The position numbers were made by a program, and so were the translations under genes. A stretch of DNA of 64,000 nt from Sipunculus nudus (Eukaryota > Annelida > Sipuncula > Golfingiida > Sipunculidae), in NCBI GenBank assembly GCA_026874595.1, contig CM049307.1, positions 30,787,079 to 30,851,078 of the forward strand, read 5' to 3'. Below are positions 13,718 through 28,979 of this stretch, one piece after another. Under the pieces are notes generated by a model. The model ran no database searches and was not told the origin of the DNA. It worked only from the letters and a program-made list of their open reading frames with translations. How positions within the stretch are numbered: position 1 is the first letter of the stretch; each line of letters begins with the position of its first letter.

Positions 13718-13912
13718 TCAGCTGCTGACACCGACCTGGTTTTGCCCTGAGCGAGGACGAGCTCTTGCTCCACTGTGGCCGCTGCTGCCACTTGGAGATG
13801 CACCGCGTCCGCTGCCCTGGCCGATGGAGGATTCGGAATCCCAGCGCTCCAGCTCCTCTCTCACCAGCCTCTCCATCTGCTCTCGCTTCATCTCATCAGT
13901 GTTCCCATCAGA
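13718..13912 (-). CDS. PKD2: PKD2 coding exon 14 (C-terminus)
   Basis: Residues 807-870. Opens with [20 protein letters not shown], the conserved segment after the coiled coil, then a Ser/Gly/Arg-rich tail and TGA at 13718-13720. Contains an in-phase cryptic donor at 13736/13735 (see the 9950-9985 exon). Confidence 0.93.
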   Translation of the reverse strand, partial: SDGNTDEMKREQMERLVREELERWDSESSIGQGSGRGASPSGSSGHSGARARPRSGQNQVGVSS

Positions 13913-16900
13913 CTGCACACAAAACAGGAGATTATGAGTAACATATCTAACCTGATGCTTCAGTGATGAATCACCAACAGGCAGACATTTAAAACAGCTG
14001 ACACACAAGGCAGGTATCAAGAAGGATTACCTTTATACAAATATCTTTAATAGCAGATTAGCAGTACTGCTTTTGATGATAGGAAACCTGACAAAACTGC
14101 TTATTAAAAAATTTCCCTTTTAGATGACCTAATTTTGTTCTTAAGACAAAACAATTTATAATTCTGGAGCTTTACTAGTCATTTTACCAGCACAAATTCA
14201 ATTCTTTTTCAAGTAGTTTAATGAAAATAACTGGCCACACCTATGCCTCTCCAGTCTCCAATCACTTCTGACCATCTGACCACTCTCATTTTTATCAAAT
14301 CTTAACAGTCTTTAGATCAAAGGTCAAAGGTTGTTATAAAACTGCTGGAATCTAAAGAATCAGAGAAAACTACAGTGAAACTTCTATAATGTGGGCTACT
14401 TTGCAACAGGGCCAAACTGCCCATTTTATTTAGGTGCCAATTATATCGGGGTGATGACCGAAACATAAAATTATGCTGATGAAAATAACCAGACTATGAA
14501 AAACTTCCCACTATATAGAGGTGCCCACTTTATGGAGGTGCCCAATATGAGAGGCTCCACTGTACTTACACACAGATGTACTCACCTCTGTGATGCTGTC
14601 TAATATTTTGCTCATGGTTTCTCTGCGTTTTGATTTTGCTCTCTCCATGGCCTCTAGTTTCACTAACACAGCATCTATCTTGGAAACAATACTGCCAATG
14701 GAGTGTTCCATTCTGTCCACCCTTCTGGACAAAACAGTGAATTCTTCATATGACACACCTGGCAAAGCACAAAGCACAATTTACCAGCTATAAATCATAC
14801 ATCTATTCAAGAAAATTAAGTTAAACTAAAGAACAGCCACAAATATTCCAATATCAAATTACTATCACTGACAGGATTTCTGACAGGATTTTACTATTAC
14901 TGACAGGATTTTGTCAACTTCACAAGTAGCTCATAAATTACAGTAAAATTGAAATTAGTAAAATTTATGGACATAATATCTAGAAAAACATGCACATAAT
15001 TAAAATATCAAATGATAGGCTATCCTGATTGGGGTAGGGCACAGTTTGTTCGTTATCATTGTGTATATCATAACTTATGATATAAAATTGAAACAATGTA
15101 AGAGTCCGTCAACTTTATCCTTGTTCAATGGGCAGTGACCTGTGGGTCATGATGCTCAACATCAGCAAAGAGTATGTTGCACATAATTATTTATACAATG
15201 TATCACTGATCAAACAAAAGTGGACAATGTCTGAACTGGACAAATACTATATGCAAAGATAAAGACGGGACACCAATATGTTACCTCTGTGTATTACTGT
15301 AATCATCACATCAAGAAAGCATGTAACATGGCTACAGAAAGGTTTATAATAACACATGCTTGAGTGCTTGACTGGTAATTCAGTGTGAAATTATTATGAA
15401 TGAAACAACTAGAGCATAAATTAGAATATTACTAGGTTATGAACTGAGACGGAACTGGAACATTCAAATTTGTAAGTGTAACAGTTATGCAACTTGCCTT
15501 GTAGCTGAGCAATAAAACAGTTGCCCCCTAAATTTCCTACATAAATCATTGGCATGTATCTTTAGACTCTTTACTGTCTACTGATACATGCAGCAGAGTT
15601 ACAATACATCTTACCATTGACAGCTCTGCCACAGCGAGATGATTTTGTACCACTCTCTTCATCGTCACTGTCTTCTGCGCTGTCTTCTCCGAAGCTGACT
15701 CTGCTGCCCGTCCGTGGCGCTCCTTTGGCTGTGCTTGGACGACCACTGACTTTATTTTCTAGTTCTTCATATTCTTTTTTCAGTGCATTCTACAAATACA
15801 AGACAAGTTTAAGTGGTCTGTGAAAGGTAATGATGGGAGTAAAACTGTAAATCAGAAAAAAATGGACCATTTATATATGTATATCATGGATTTCAAAGTC
15901 TGGTTCAGACCCACACCCTTGGAAATTATTTTAGTCTGTATCTTTGTTCCAGATTAACTGAGTATGCAGCAATGACAAACTGACCTCCTGGCCTTCCAAA
16001 TCTAACTGCATCTTGCGCTGTTCAGACTCATCAAGTACACGGTCACCATCAAGATCATATTTGGCAAACACCGCCTCGATCTCTGCCTCAGCATACCCAC
16101 GGCTAAAATTAAATAATATCGCAATTAACAGTCACACCATCAGTATACAAATATTTTGTTTTGTTGAAATTCCATACCTGTGGGATACCATTTTAAATCC
16201 ACAAACCATTTTCATAAATTAATGGACAAATATCACTTTCACAAGATAGACACTAAATATATTACCACTTACACCAATGCTTGGTGGCTTGATCAAAGAA
16301 TATTATTATGAATTTACAAAAATATTTTTTCAGTGACCTACATAAGAGTTGGGACCTTAATGAGTTGTCGAGACTACCGAGGTCTCATATAGCCTTATGA
16401 TAGAATTCTTCAAAAATGAATGATGAAAAGTATTATATGCTACTTGAGATTTCAATATGCTCCCATTCCTACAAAACCAGAGTTGTACTCACTTTTTGAG
16501 ATCTTGTCTCCATTCATCAAAGTCAAGCTGTTTGTCCTGGTTGATGTCTGCGCTCTGCATGGCTTTCTGAATATCCACAATTTTGTCCCTCTTGAAGTTC
16601 AGTTTACTCACCATCTTGTTGTAGCCCTATAAATACAAACTTCATGGTTCAAAATAATTTCTAATATTGTAAATGTTGAATGAAACAAATCATCCTTAGA
16701 GCTATGGAATATTATGAAAGAAAATCATTGTGTTTACATTTATACATAAATCTATTTTTCACCTCAGTCCTGATCAATAATGAAAATGACAAAAAATAAT
16801 TTTTTTTATTTCATATCTTGAAAAAAACTTCAATAAATTTTGAATGATAGCAACCTGAAGTGCTGAAAAATACTTAAAGGATTGAAACACTATTTTACTG

Positions 16901-19900
16901 GCAAAGGATGAAAAGTTAATGATTTTTAAGTGATTTCAAAGCAAATTAATTTCAGCTGGCAATAAACCTGAGATTGATACCTTCTTGAAGTAATCTGCCA
17001 TCTCAAACTCGTTCTTCTGGTTAGCAATATCAGCCTTGACCTCTGAGTAGGTGTCGTTGATGATGGCCAGGAACATGTTCAGCAGCACGAAGAACACAAA
17101 GAACACATAGAGCATGAAGTAAGCAGGGCCAAGGATACGGTTGGCCGCTTCCAGCTCATGGAAGTTGAAGTCACCCAGGATGATACGGAACAGGGTGAAG
17201 CTGAATACAAAGATGCAATAACACTATGTTAACAGGGCCCTTCTTGGATCATGTTTATCACTGACAGTATACTGCAGGGTTAAATTAGTACTCAGAAGTG
17301 TTTATTTAGTCTGTTTAATGTGATTCAGCATTGAAACATCTAGTGGATATTGCTCTAAATTGTTGCTTGTTTTCAATAAGTTATATAAAATACTGTGGCT
17401 TGCTCCTAATCTACAACAGCACATAATCACGACTGACATCTATTAATAGAATTCAGAGCCAACAAATGTTAGTCCAACAAATATAAAAGTGAATACCTTT
17501 AAGTATCCATTGTTTTTGTTGCAAAAGAAATCCATTAAGACTAACAGCCTTTTGGAACTTACTTTTATCATCAATATTGCCTTAATAATACGGGGAATTA
17601 CACCTGGGTTTAAAGACTAACAGCCTTTTGGAGCTTACCTTTATTATAACTATTGCCTTTATTAATACAGGAATAAAACCTGGGTTGAAATGTGTAAGGA
17701 ATAACAGCAAAACAGCAGTAAAATTGCAAAAAATATCTTGATAAAAGCAGCACTTACATGGCATTATCAAAGTCACTGAAGTCGCGCACTTGGGTACCAA
17801 AGATGAGGTAACCGAGCTGGGCGAAAGCCAAAAAGATGATGAAGAACATCACCGCAAAACCTGCCAGGTCCTTTGAGCAGCGACCAAGGGTGGATGACAG
17901 CTGGGTCATGGTCTTGTTGAAGCTGATGTATTTAAACACCTGAAAAGGACAGGCTTACAGATTAAGTCTCAAAACATAACTGGTTATTTGGTGCTGATAG
18001 GGACACTTAAGTACTTGACACAATACTCATACTCTAAATCAGGACTTGGTACTTAAGGGTTTTTAGTACGAAACATTCCTAAACCTATATATATGCTGAT
18101 TGATTTGGCCGATAAATCTGTTTCTAACTTATTTCAATACGGTAAATTTTTTCTTGGCTAACTATAGCATCTAATTGCTCATGTGTCTGGGCTTGCAAAT
18201 GTAACCTCATCACTTCCAGTTGAGCTGTATAAGTCTTTTGGAATATTCTCTTCTTGTGCATCATTATGGGAATAAGTACTCAAGTTAGTACTTGGTTATA
18301 GCAGTAAGTGCTATCCAAATATTGTTGAGTCTTTCTCATGGGGGAGGGGTACAACACAACAAACATGATGAAATTTCATTAAAGATAATCATTTGAATCA
18401 TACTGAAAAATGATAATCTGATGTTTAAAAAAAGCAAGTGGTAATCATTGTTTGTCACTTATCTACAAAGATATGCTTATAACATATGGCAAAGAAATTA
18501 AGAGTAAGAAGTTTAATAGAGTATGGGCAAACCTAAGATACTGAAAAGATGGATCACAACAGTCAGGTAACTTAAACACGTTTTTTTTAACTTAATGCAT
18601 AATAGGTGTCATACCTTCACCCATGCCAAGAACACTGCCACAGCCACAGCGCTGTTGAACTGCACTTGCCAGTAGCTGAGGAACTCGAAGTCTGGGTAAT
18701 CTTCTGGTTTCTGGAGGAGGGAGTCCAGCATTCTTGTGACAGCAATGGAGCGGTAGATGTTGAAGCTGACGCAGATTATGGAGATGATGATTACCAGGAT
18801 GTCCAGGATGTTCCAGGAACTCTTGAAGTATGACAGCTTGTGTTTCTTGATCTGAAATTAAAAACAAAACAATCTGATCTCTCATCAGGAGATAAGAGTT
18901 AAAACAATACAGAATTTCCAAGGGGGACATCTGGATCAATCTACACAAACTATGGCCAGAAGATTAAAATTCCCCTCAATTTATCTCCATGTTCTCTTTT
19001 AATACTAGAGGCTTGACCATGGCCGCAGAACTAGTTACCTTTAATCAATGGAGTGCAAGGGCCTTAATATTTGTCAGAACTAACTTGGCTTCTCAAACAC
19101 AGATTTCTTAAACTTGTTAGCTTTGACAAATTTAAAAAGTGTCTTACTAACAGACCTACATTTAGTTTTGCTTATCCTGAATATATATTCACAAGAATTA
19201 ATTCAAATCATAATGCTTCAAGTTGACCCTAGTGTGTCATTTGGTGTTAATTTACATACAACATTAACATAATCTTTATTTGCATGAATTTCTAGTTATC
19301 TGAGCTTCCTTTCATTGCCCAGTTTAATTGACCTCTGTGTCTTGTTCTTGTGTCTGCAGCTGAAACTGTCCCTGGTTCATAGAGGTAAACCTGTACCCAT
19401 CCTTCAATTTCCACTGCTAAATGACTATGCAAATTCAACAAACCATACAAACAGAAGGATAAGATACAATATAGTCCACCATGAACTCACCTCCAGGGAT
19501 TCCTCAACCATGTAGTACAGGATGAAGAGGATGAACATGCATTCACAGGCCATGACAAAGTAGTCTCCGATGGTCACGTACCGGATCAACTTTACCGTTC
19601 TGAAGCTCCATGATGGGATGGCTCCTCCAGTGGCTGGGAATTCCACCACCAGTCTAAAAACAACCAGATACTGTGAGGTTCAATTTACAAATGCAGAAGA
19701 TGCTCAAAACATGAAATGTGAATGTTTACTCGTTTCAGAAAGGATTATTCACCATTCAAAACAAATAAATACCATATTTTATCAGAGCACCTATATATCT
19801 AATAAATTCTTTACATACAAGATCGTACATTCAATAATAAATATTTTTTAAAAACTTAAATCTGTCAAATATAAGTGATTAATGACAAAGAAATGCTTAC

Positions 19901-22900
19901 AGAGGTTAAAAGTCAAAATTGTTGAGTTCATTTAATTTATATTGATAAGTAATTACACTTTCCATGTTCTAAATTTAACTATATTGCAAAACCTTTTTTA
20001 AGGATATATTTTCAATGGAACTAATATTTCTACATCTACAATGTTTTAAATTATAATGATTGAGCAAAATATAATTGATTAAACTTGATTATAACTGATT
20101 ATACTGATTAAAATAGGAAAATATCATAAATATCCTAACTTATGATATCTGGATTTAAAAAAATCTGGTGGGGTAAGACCTTACCTGATGACACAGAAGA
20201 GGTTGATGTTAGCATTGTAGACAGTGAAGTCGATGAAGACAGCCCTGGTTCCTCTGTCGAGGAACAGGTTACGCTTCATTTCATCTATAATAGCCCTGGA
20301 TGGATCTTTTCTGGTGGTAAGCTTCTGAAGGAAGCCACCACCACCATAGGTGGAGATGGATCCCCAGTGACTGGAGCCATCAATGTCTTCTGACTCCGAG
20401 TACACCCAGCTGAAACAAAAATATCAATGTTGACAGCTAAAAACTACTTAGGAGGATTAGTTACTTGCTTAAAATATCACCTCTCAATAATTATTCATGA
20501 AAATACAACAAAATGTCCCATCCACCTGACAGACAAGATGGTGGAGGATCAATAAAGTTAAGGGTAGCCGAAAACAACTTAGCTTATTCATATCCTAAAT
20601 TGGCAATCAAAAACTGTGTAAATCTGAAGGTATTGTCATTCAGAGCTACATATATTCTGTATGTAAATATATATAGTAACTTGCGCTTCAGCAATACTGA
20701 CCTGTTTTATGCCATGAGAAACTTTGTCCCAGTGGATTTATTGATTCTGCCAAGGTATATCTTATCCATTTGAATGGACAAATAAATAATAAGTATACTG
20801 TGATAAACCTGAAAAAGTTATATTTTTCAAGTATTTCTCAGCTAAGTCTCTACAGCTACACTTAGAATGTACAATCAAAAATGTTATTTCAAGTGTTCAA
20901 AAAGACTCATAAGTAAAATTACCTTCCATTGTCTCTGGGTATGTTGGATTTATCCTCAATGCTTTCTGCATATTCATCAAAGCAGGCCTTGATCTCATTC
21001 TGGAAGTCATCATGAACAGTACAGGAGTCATTTCGGACCTTCAGTTGTCGAATACGAGGGACACCAAGCAGCTTATTCTCGTAGAAGATGTATCCGAGCT
21101 CATCCTGGGACACGTTGCGGTCGTTGTACCATGTCTCCCAGTACAGTCCGTCCATCAGGGGACCCTCAGCGAACTACAGATAATAATGCCGAGAAATACA
21201 TTAACCTGTGATATCTACTGTTAAAGACATACACTTGTATACTGTTTAAGTTGTTACTATCTGACCTTATATGATATGATATCTTTGATTCATGTTCACA
21301 TTTATAATTTTGAATAATAGCCAGTAAATGTTTGATTATAAATTTAACTAAACTTCCCCGATTACCTTGAAGACCCAAAATGACAGTCGTAATTTTGCTT
21401 TTGGTGAAAATTAGGTAAGGATATATCAAAAGCTGAGCAAAATGAATGAAAGAATTTGTCCACAGTTGAAAATAAATGAGAAACATAAGAAACTGATTAA
21501 GAACTAACCATTTAAAAGATAGTATTAAATATAATATCATCAGTGGCAGTTCTAAACTAATTTTCAAGCAGTTGTACTTAAGGGCAAAAAACACCCTACA
21601 TCCAGATCCAGACCACTTCAAAGAATTATTCAAGCATTTCTGGGTTTGGAAAGATTTCTATGGACAAATCAATATTTTTATATCTTTGGCACAGTATACA
21701 AGACATTATAATAAATAATAATATCCCTAACCCTAACTCTGTGTGATATCCTGAACACAATGGGAAAAAAAAAAGAAAAAAAAAAACAAAGCCTCAAACT
21801 TTTCTTATTATTTTAGACACAGACAGGCAGGTCCAGCATATATAGGTGAAATACATGCTCCATCTCAATGGGTCAGCAGAGATGATTAGGAAATTTGACT
21901 TCATGATTTAAGTGTGAGAGGTGGGGCAGGAAAAACTCACCCTCCAGAAGTCTTGCATTGTAGTCATGCCACGGTAGGTGTTCTTTGTATCAGCGAACTG
22001 GGTGTCCAGGAACAGCTCACTCATCACCTTTGTGTAGTAGTACATGGTGGGGCTGGTCATACCAAATGTGACTGAAAAGTAAAGTTAAACAGGTGACCCA
22101 TGGGTGGTGAAGATTAGCAAACAGAAACACTTTATTTTAATTCACAGTAAATACATTCCTATCAGTTGCATAAAATTCTTCAAGCTTAAATCAAGAGAAC
22201 ATATGCAAATAAGTATAATAAAAAATAAGATATCTGTGTGACCTAATTATTTCAATGCAAATAGCAATGGTTGAGCCATTCCTGTTGCTAAAATCCAATC
22301 CACTGAAAAGTCAATTATAAATGAAGAAAAAAAATCCCTAAATACAGTGATGTAATCAACACACATGCAATGGAAATTAGCCAACAAATATAAGAATAAC
22401 AAATATACATAAACTTTCATAATCAGGAGAAAAATATTGAGCCCAAAAGCAACCTTTACTAACAGGGTGATGGTACATGACTATCAATCCAACCTGACAT
22501 TTTTTATCTATGTATACCATACTGAAGGAAACAAAATTATGGTGGATAAAACATCTCTTCTTTGTAAAAACAGAGGCACAGTTGTTTAAGATACAGAAAG
22601 TAAACTTGGAGTAAAGCTGACAGATCATCACAAGCTTATCAACTCACTGAACAAAACCTGAAAATCACAGGACAGGATGTCTAATAAGTGTAAGAGTGAT
22701 ACTGCTACTTAAGCAAGTCTTTGAAATGCAGCAAACTGGACCTATTTATCCATTAAAATTAAAATTGTAGCTATTACAGTATTTGTAGAGTTGAAAAGGC
22801 CCTGTAATTACTTTAGTACAAGTTATCTACACCATATACTATGGTCAAATGACTAGTTCTTCACATATTCAATAAACATCCCATTAAAAGGTAAACTATA

Positions 22901-25900
22901 AAACAAACTACTTGTGTTTCTACTCAAATTTTGGTAAAAGGTATTTTATTGTTTAAACATAGCCAGACAGAGCAGAATCAGTTCAATTTCTTCCTGGAAA
23001 GGAACAGCATAGCTACATTTTATGCAGTCTCATTTCCTAGGACAGCAAAAATTGAACCAATGATTATTATGAACTTAAACTATTATAAACTCCTAGTTAT
23101 GACTCACCTGGTTTCTGAAAGTTAATTAACTTTATGGCAAATATATTGTTTTGTATAGAATTTATTAATTCAAAACAAACATATGATTTTGTATATGTAG
23201 TTGTTGTCTTGCGAGAAATGTTGGCATTTAATTATATCATGAATTAAATAAATACATGGCTTATAAAATATGATGAATTCTGTAGCCCTTTTAACAAAGC
23301 ATTTTTGTGATTTTTTTCAAAAAGGCATTTTGTTTAACACATAAATGACTTCTGTATATATCTCATTTTCCATCACTCAATTGAATACAAGTTGAAAACA
23401 TGGGACCTGTGGATCACAGTGTTCCGCTGAAATTGATTCTGAGAATATTTATATAAAATCCTAGTGGTTGTGTTGACTGTGTACTTAAATGGACCTGTAC
23501 ACGAAAGATGCAGGAGCCTCTCATCAATAACATGTATTTGTAAAAGTTTCAGTATTACACATTTAATTTATTTATGATATAAAATGCTTAAAAAAAATTA
23601 AAATTTCCCATTTTCAAATGAGCATAATTAACTAAATTTGATAAGCAAGTAAGAACAAGACAATTATGTATACATTGCATCTACACTGTGTAATATATCA
23701 AACTTGTAGCCAGAAACCATTTAATAATTCAATTAGGAAAAAATAGTAATTGTTTTTAGCATATCCATTTGCATGAAGAGTTTTTATCAGATTCATTTTT
23801 TTATTTATAAATTTGCATTTAAAAAAATCAAATTTAAGTTATTTCACAATTGTAAGTTGCATCATTATTTACCCATAGTTTGGCTATCATCAAGTCAAAT
23901 TATGCACACAAATATATTTCATTATTTTTTTTTTTTTATCAAAATGTTTAAAGTGATAGAGAATGACAATGAATAGGGGAAAGTGTCTTATGAAAAGAAG
24001 TTCTATGGGATGCGCCTGTGATACCAGTGATGTTACAGAAGCCATGTAAATAAATATATGTATTTACAGGAAACTCACCATGAAGTATATTGTATTTCAG
24101 GTTTCATATAAATAGGTCAGTTTCTCTTTAGTTCTGTAGCAATTTTCTCTTAATTCACTAGTTAAAATTTTGCTTTTAGAATTCACTTGTTCTACATATT
24201 AGAGGTAAAAACAATGACTGATGACTGGTTAATACAGTGTCATTATTAATGCAAGAACCAGCCAACAGCAATGAAGCACAATAAACAGATCAATGTGCTT
24301 TCATTTTGTTGGTATTGGCAACATGCCACAATGTACAATACATGGTGAAACTAAAAGTCTGTTACATTATCATGCCTATCACATTTAACTTCTTTAATTT
24401 TTTATTCTTTTATATAAACTGACACCCGTATCAACTGGTATGCATTAACTGTAATGTCTAAAACTTCCATCACATGCAACTTGAATTAATAATTAGACCT
24501 CAATTAGTTTTATGAATTTGATTAATTTAAATTACTTAATAAATTTATTTTTTTTTCTTCAGATTCTTGATCTATTATTAATGTTATAATTCCATTAATT
24601 TATCCATTTACATTTAAAGCAGTGATAGTCTAACAACCCCGAACATGTGTAATCAGAAGGCATTCTAATACATATCATGAAAGGATAACACTTTTCTTAT
24701 ATTCAAATGAAATCCCAACTATAGTTATCTTTTTACTCTTATATATTTCATTTTCCACTGGGACTTGGCATTATAAGTAAAACAGACCCCATCTGTAAGA
24801 AACAACTTTGTGCAATGTTTCAGTCCTACAGATGAAAAGCAGGTTGCCAGGAAAACAAATAGACCTGTTGTGGAGACCCTATTGATCTGTCATTCAAAAT
24901 GCATGGCAGTGACTCTGAAAGCAGACAATATTGGCTGCAGATCAACGCGCTGTGCTGGTGGGCACTACGCAACAGGGGAGGATCAATTGATCAGACCAGC
25001 CAGAAGTTACTGAACTGATATTTCTCACAGCTCGGTCTTTGGGGATAAATAATATACTGTTGCTGCAAGGCCACCAAAGAAAACACATCTATAATCAATT
25101 ACTTGTGGCCAAAAAATCACTATCTTCATTTAAATATAGTATAATGTGTGCACATCCTAAGTCTCCTCACAGGCCATAGTGAGCCTGTGATGTAACTCAA
25201 AAATGAAACATCAATCAAGGAGCTTAATGACTGTTACATACATGTTCCAATTTGGGTTCTTTTTGTTTTCAAACTTGTCATTGCATTCTTATTAGTAGAG
25301 ATGACATCATTCATACTAGTCTTTCAACAATATAATATTTATGTAATAAACTGCTTTAATTCATGATATTCATTAATCAACTTTAACATCAACACGTTTA
25401 GCAACAAAGTATTGAAACTTTATAACTGCCTTTTTATCTTGACAAGTGCCCAACATTATTTAAAGGACAGAATTCAGACGACCCCAAAGCCTTCTAAAAT
25501 TATGTCTTTCTAAAATCTACTTTAGGGACAGTCACTGAGCTACAAATAAAAAAATAATATATATATATTAGCATTAAAATATTTTGTTAGAATAAGTGTG
25601 GGCAATGCTGAAAGTAAAAGTGATAGATTAATAAATCTTTCAAGTTATTATTCGAGGAAAACAGGAATCCAAACAGAGATGAATATTGGCCAGTTAAAAT
25701 TACGTATTAATAATCACTCAAATGTTATCAATTGTACCAATAAACAGATCCATAAATAGTTTTTGACATTCCCCAAGTTACATTGGCTTTTTCTACTAAG
25801 CCAGCCTGATCTGTCTTAACAACTGTAGTTTGAATCACCAATTCACATAACGCTCCATAAGCAGCAGTTACGCTATGCTCAACTATTCGCTCCACTGTAA

Positions 25901-28900
25901 CTGCTGCATGAAACGTAGTTGTCCGTCTGGATTGGCCACAAGGTGATGCTGTCTCTGTGGTATTCCCTCCTGCGTAATATTTAACCCCCGCTTGTTGGAA
26001 TACACATAATGCAGCTGGTACCTTTCAGGACAGTCTCTATACTAACTTGCTGGTGCGGTTTGAGGTCAGTTAATTATCTCCCACTGTTTGCAAATTTCCT
26101 CTCTTGCAGTGCCGCACAACCAGCTCCACAGCCATTTTTGTTCACATGCTGAGCCAATCAGATTTTGTTTTATGAGCTTCTCATTGGAGCAGTCATCCTT
26201 GTTTACATGCTAAGCCAATTAGATTTTGTCTTACCAACATCAGTTTGCTGGGTGTTTTGCAGCTTGCCAAACCTGAAGAATCCTTCCATTACTCACAGCG
26301 TGTGAGTGGAAGGTCTTTAGGAGGTCATGCACTGTGTTCAGAGTGTACAATTCACATTTACTGGATGTTCTTTATGTCTAATCAAAATCATTAGAGTTTA
26401 GTTTATAATAAACATTTCATTATCACTAGGGACTTCATGTTTGGGAAATCATATAAACAAAGTTAAAGACTTTGTATTGTTCAAAATTACAAGAAATGTC
26501 ACATTACAATTAAGAATACAATTTTCTGTAACACTTGAAGACTAGCAAATAGTTTTGATCACTCTGAAATATGTTAGTTATATAAGTGCAACAAACCATT
26601 TTAGATACCTCAACATACAGGTTGTTCCTGTGAAACTGGCATTTTATAACATCTATCAAGTCATGTGGAAACTTGACAAGGCAATCAAAAGTATTTTTTC
26701 TCATTAATTCCTCGTATGAAAATGGCTTCTTTTGGGAGGTTATTCCTGTCATAAATCTTGTACTTACCAAATAAAATATACTTATAGTAAAATATAATAA
26801 TATCTATTACTAACTTTAACAATGTGATGAACGTATGGCTCACTCATTAACATGAAACCTATATTAAAGAGACATTAACAAATACAAAGTAAGTAACTGC
26901 TGTCCCTGGTGTATCATTTATTACTTGGTGGAGGTGAACAAGTCACACAATAGCCTATCAAAGCATTTTACACCTGGTCTGTTCTTCCCCTTACAAAAGA
27001 ACAATCAAACACTTGAATAAAAGCTTCTATTTCTATACTCATATGTATAACAATGCAGGCTAGACAAGAATCGCTAAACATTTGTACAGAGATGGTAAAG
27101 TTAGAATGAAGAGATGCCAACTTTTATTTTTGTAAACATTTGCTTCTAGCTCAAAAATGGCACCAGCCACTGAATGTAAACAATTACTGGGATTTACTTT
27201 TATGATAGTTAAAACCTTGGGTACTGGTACTTAGTAAAATGATTTGACTGATGCTCACCCCCTTAACACCCCATTTCATCCTGTTTTATACATTTTCAAC
27301 CTTATTTTATCATACTGTAATTTTGGACCTTCCAAAAACTATGAGACAGTTGTAACTAGACCTTAATTAAAATATGTGAACAAATCCTTTTGATTCTGAA
27401 CTGGTTTGACTTTACTTAAAATAAACTGTGTTCATTTTTGGATCCACACTCTGCTGGTTCCCTCTTTTTGCACATTAGAAGAAATGACACCGAATATACA
27501 GTCACTATACCATGCTGAGCCTGCACACAATCCATGCATGTAATTCAGTTTCCTAATGGCCATAAGGCCCATAACAAGTTCACAAATGTGAATGAAGACA
27601 GCACAAAAAGTGGCAAAAACCTTGCCCAGATACCGAAGCTTGACTGAGCATTGATAATGGGATGTGAACTACAGAAACAGGTCAAGCAACTTAACCATTA
27701 CATCACACTAAAGCACTTATCTAAACCTCTGGTGAAATTCAGTAATCCAGAGGATTTTTTTTAGGTTGGTTTGACACTTCATTACGTAATAGGCCTTCTT
27801 ATAATATCAAATAGAAATGCATAAAAAGATTTATGACTGATTTTTCACCAGCGTAAATTGCCAATATGGAACATCACCTGAGAAAATCACAATAATCATA
27901 TATCTGTCAGTCAGTCACAAAATTAAGTTGATATGATTCTCTGTGGGGATTTCAACAAAATCAACAAAAACAGTTAAATTCAAACACAGTCTTGTATTAC
28001 TAAGAAATTTAGTCAAATCTGAATTATTCTAAATATACCTCCACAGAAAAAAATTACATTCATGAGGCATCACACTGACAGATCAACTCGAAGGTCATAA
28101 GAACTATGTCCATGACCATTCAGTGAGCACAAACATATAAAAGCTATGGTTTTATCCTGTAACAACTGTACTTACTGACACACAAGATGACCAGGAACAC
28201 AATGTATATCACCAGCTCTCTCAGTGTTGTCTTCACATGAAGCTCCTTGTCGTCCTTAGTGTTTTCTGTCTGCCTTGTTGCCCACAGAGCTAGGGAAAAA
28301 AATAATATTCATTATGAAGTGTTCACCTATATTAATATCTACAGAGAATAAATTAAATGTCCAATATGTCTGAAATTCAAAATTGTCATTATTGTAAGTG
28401 TATATACGAATTAAGTGTATATAAGGTAAAAGTTACAAAATTACTTGACATTTATATAAAGTGTTTTGTCTACAACAAGAATTAGGTAAGTTTATTTCTG
28501 TACCAATCTATGCATATTCTTTACATACAAACTTACTCATTATTACCTAACTTAGGTTTCCACTTACACTAAGTTTCCTTATAATAATGTACTCTGCCAA
28601 GTCTGCAGATTTGTTCCATAAGATACTCTAATGCAGTGTTATAAAATTCCTCCAGTCTCCTAACATCTTTGAATATATCCTTACAATCTGGCTGAAACTA
28701 CATTGACATATTACAATAAACCCCTTAAAAAAATGAGAAGTCAATAGTGCAATATGATATAGCAGGTCTGAGCGCAAGAATGTCTGTCTGAAAGAGTTAT
28801 TCAAAGACATTTGCAAAATCTTCCAGTAGAAAAAATAAGGAATTTTCAAATTCTGAACTTACTACTGTACTACTGTACTACTGTACTACTGTAACAAGAT

Positions 28901-28923
28901 AACCACACCCATTAAAAATATAA

Positions 28924-28979
<56 letters not shown>

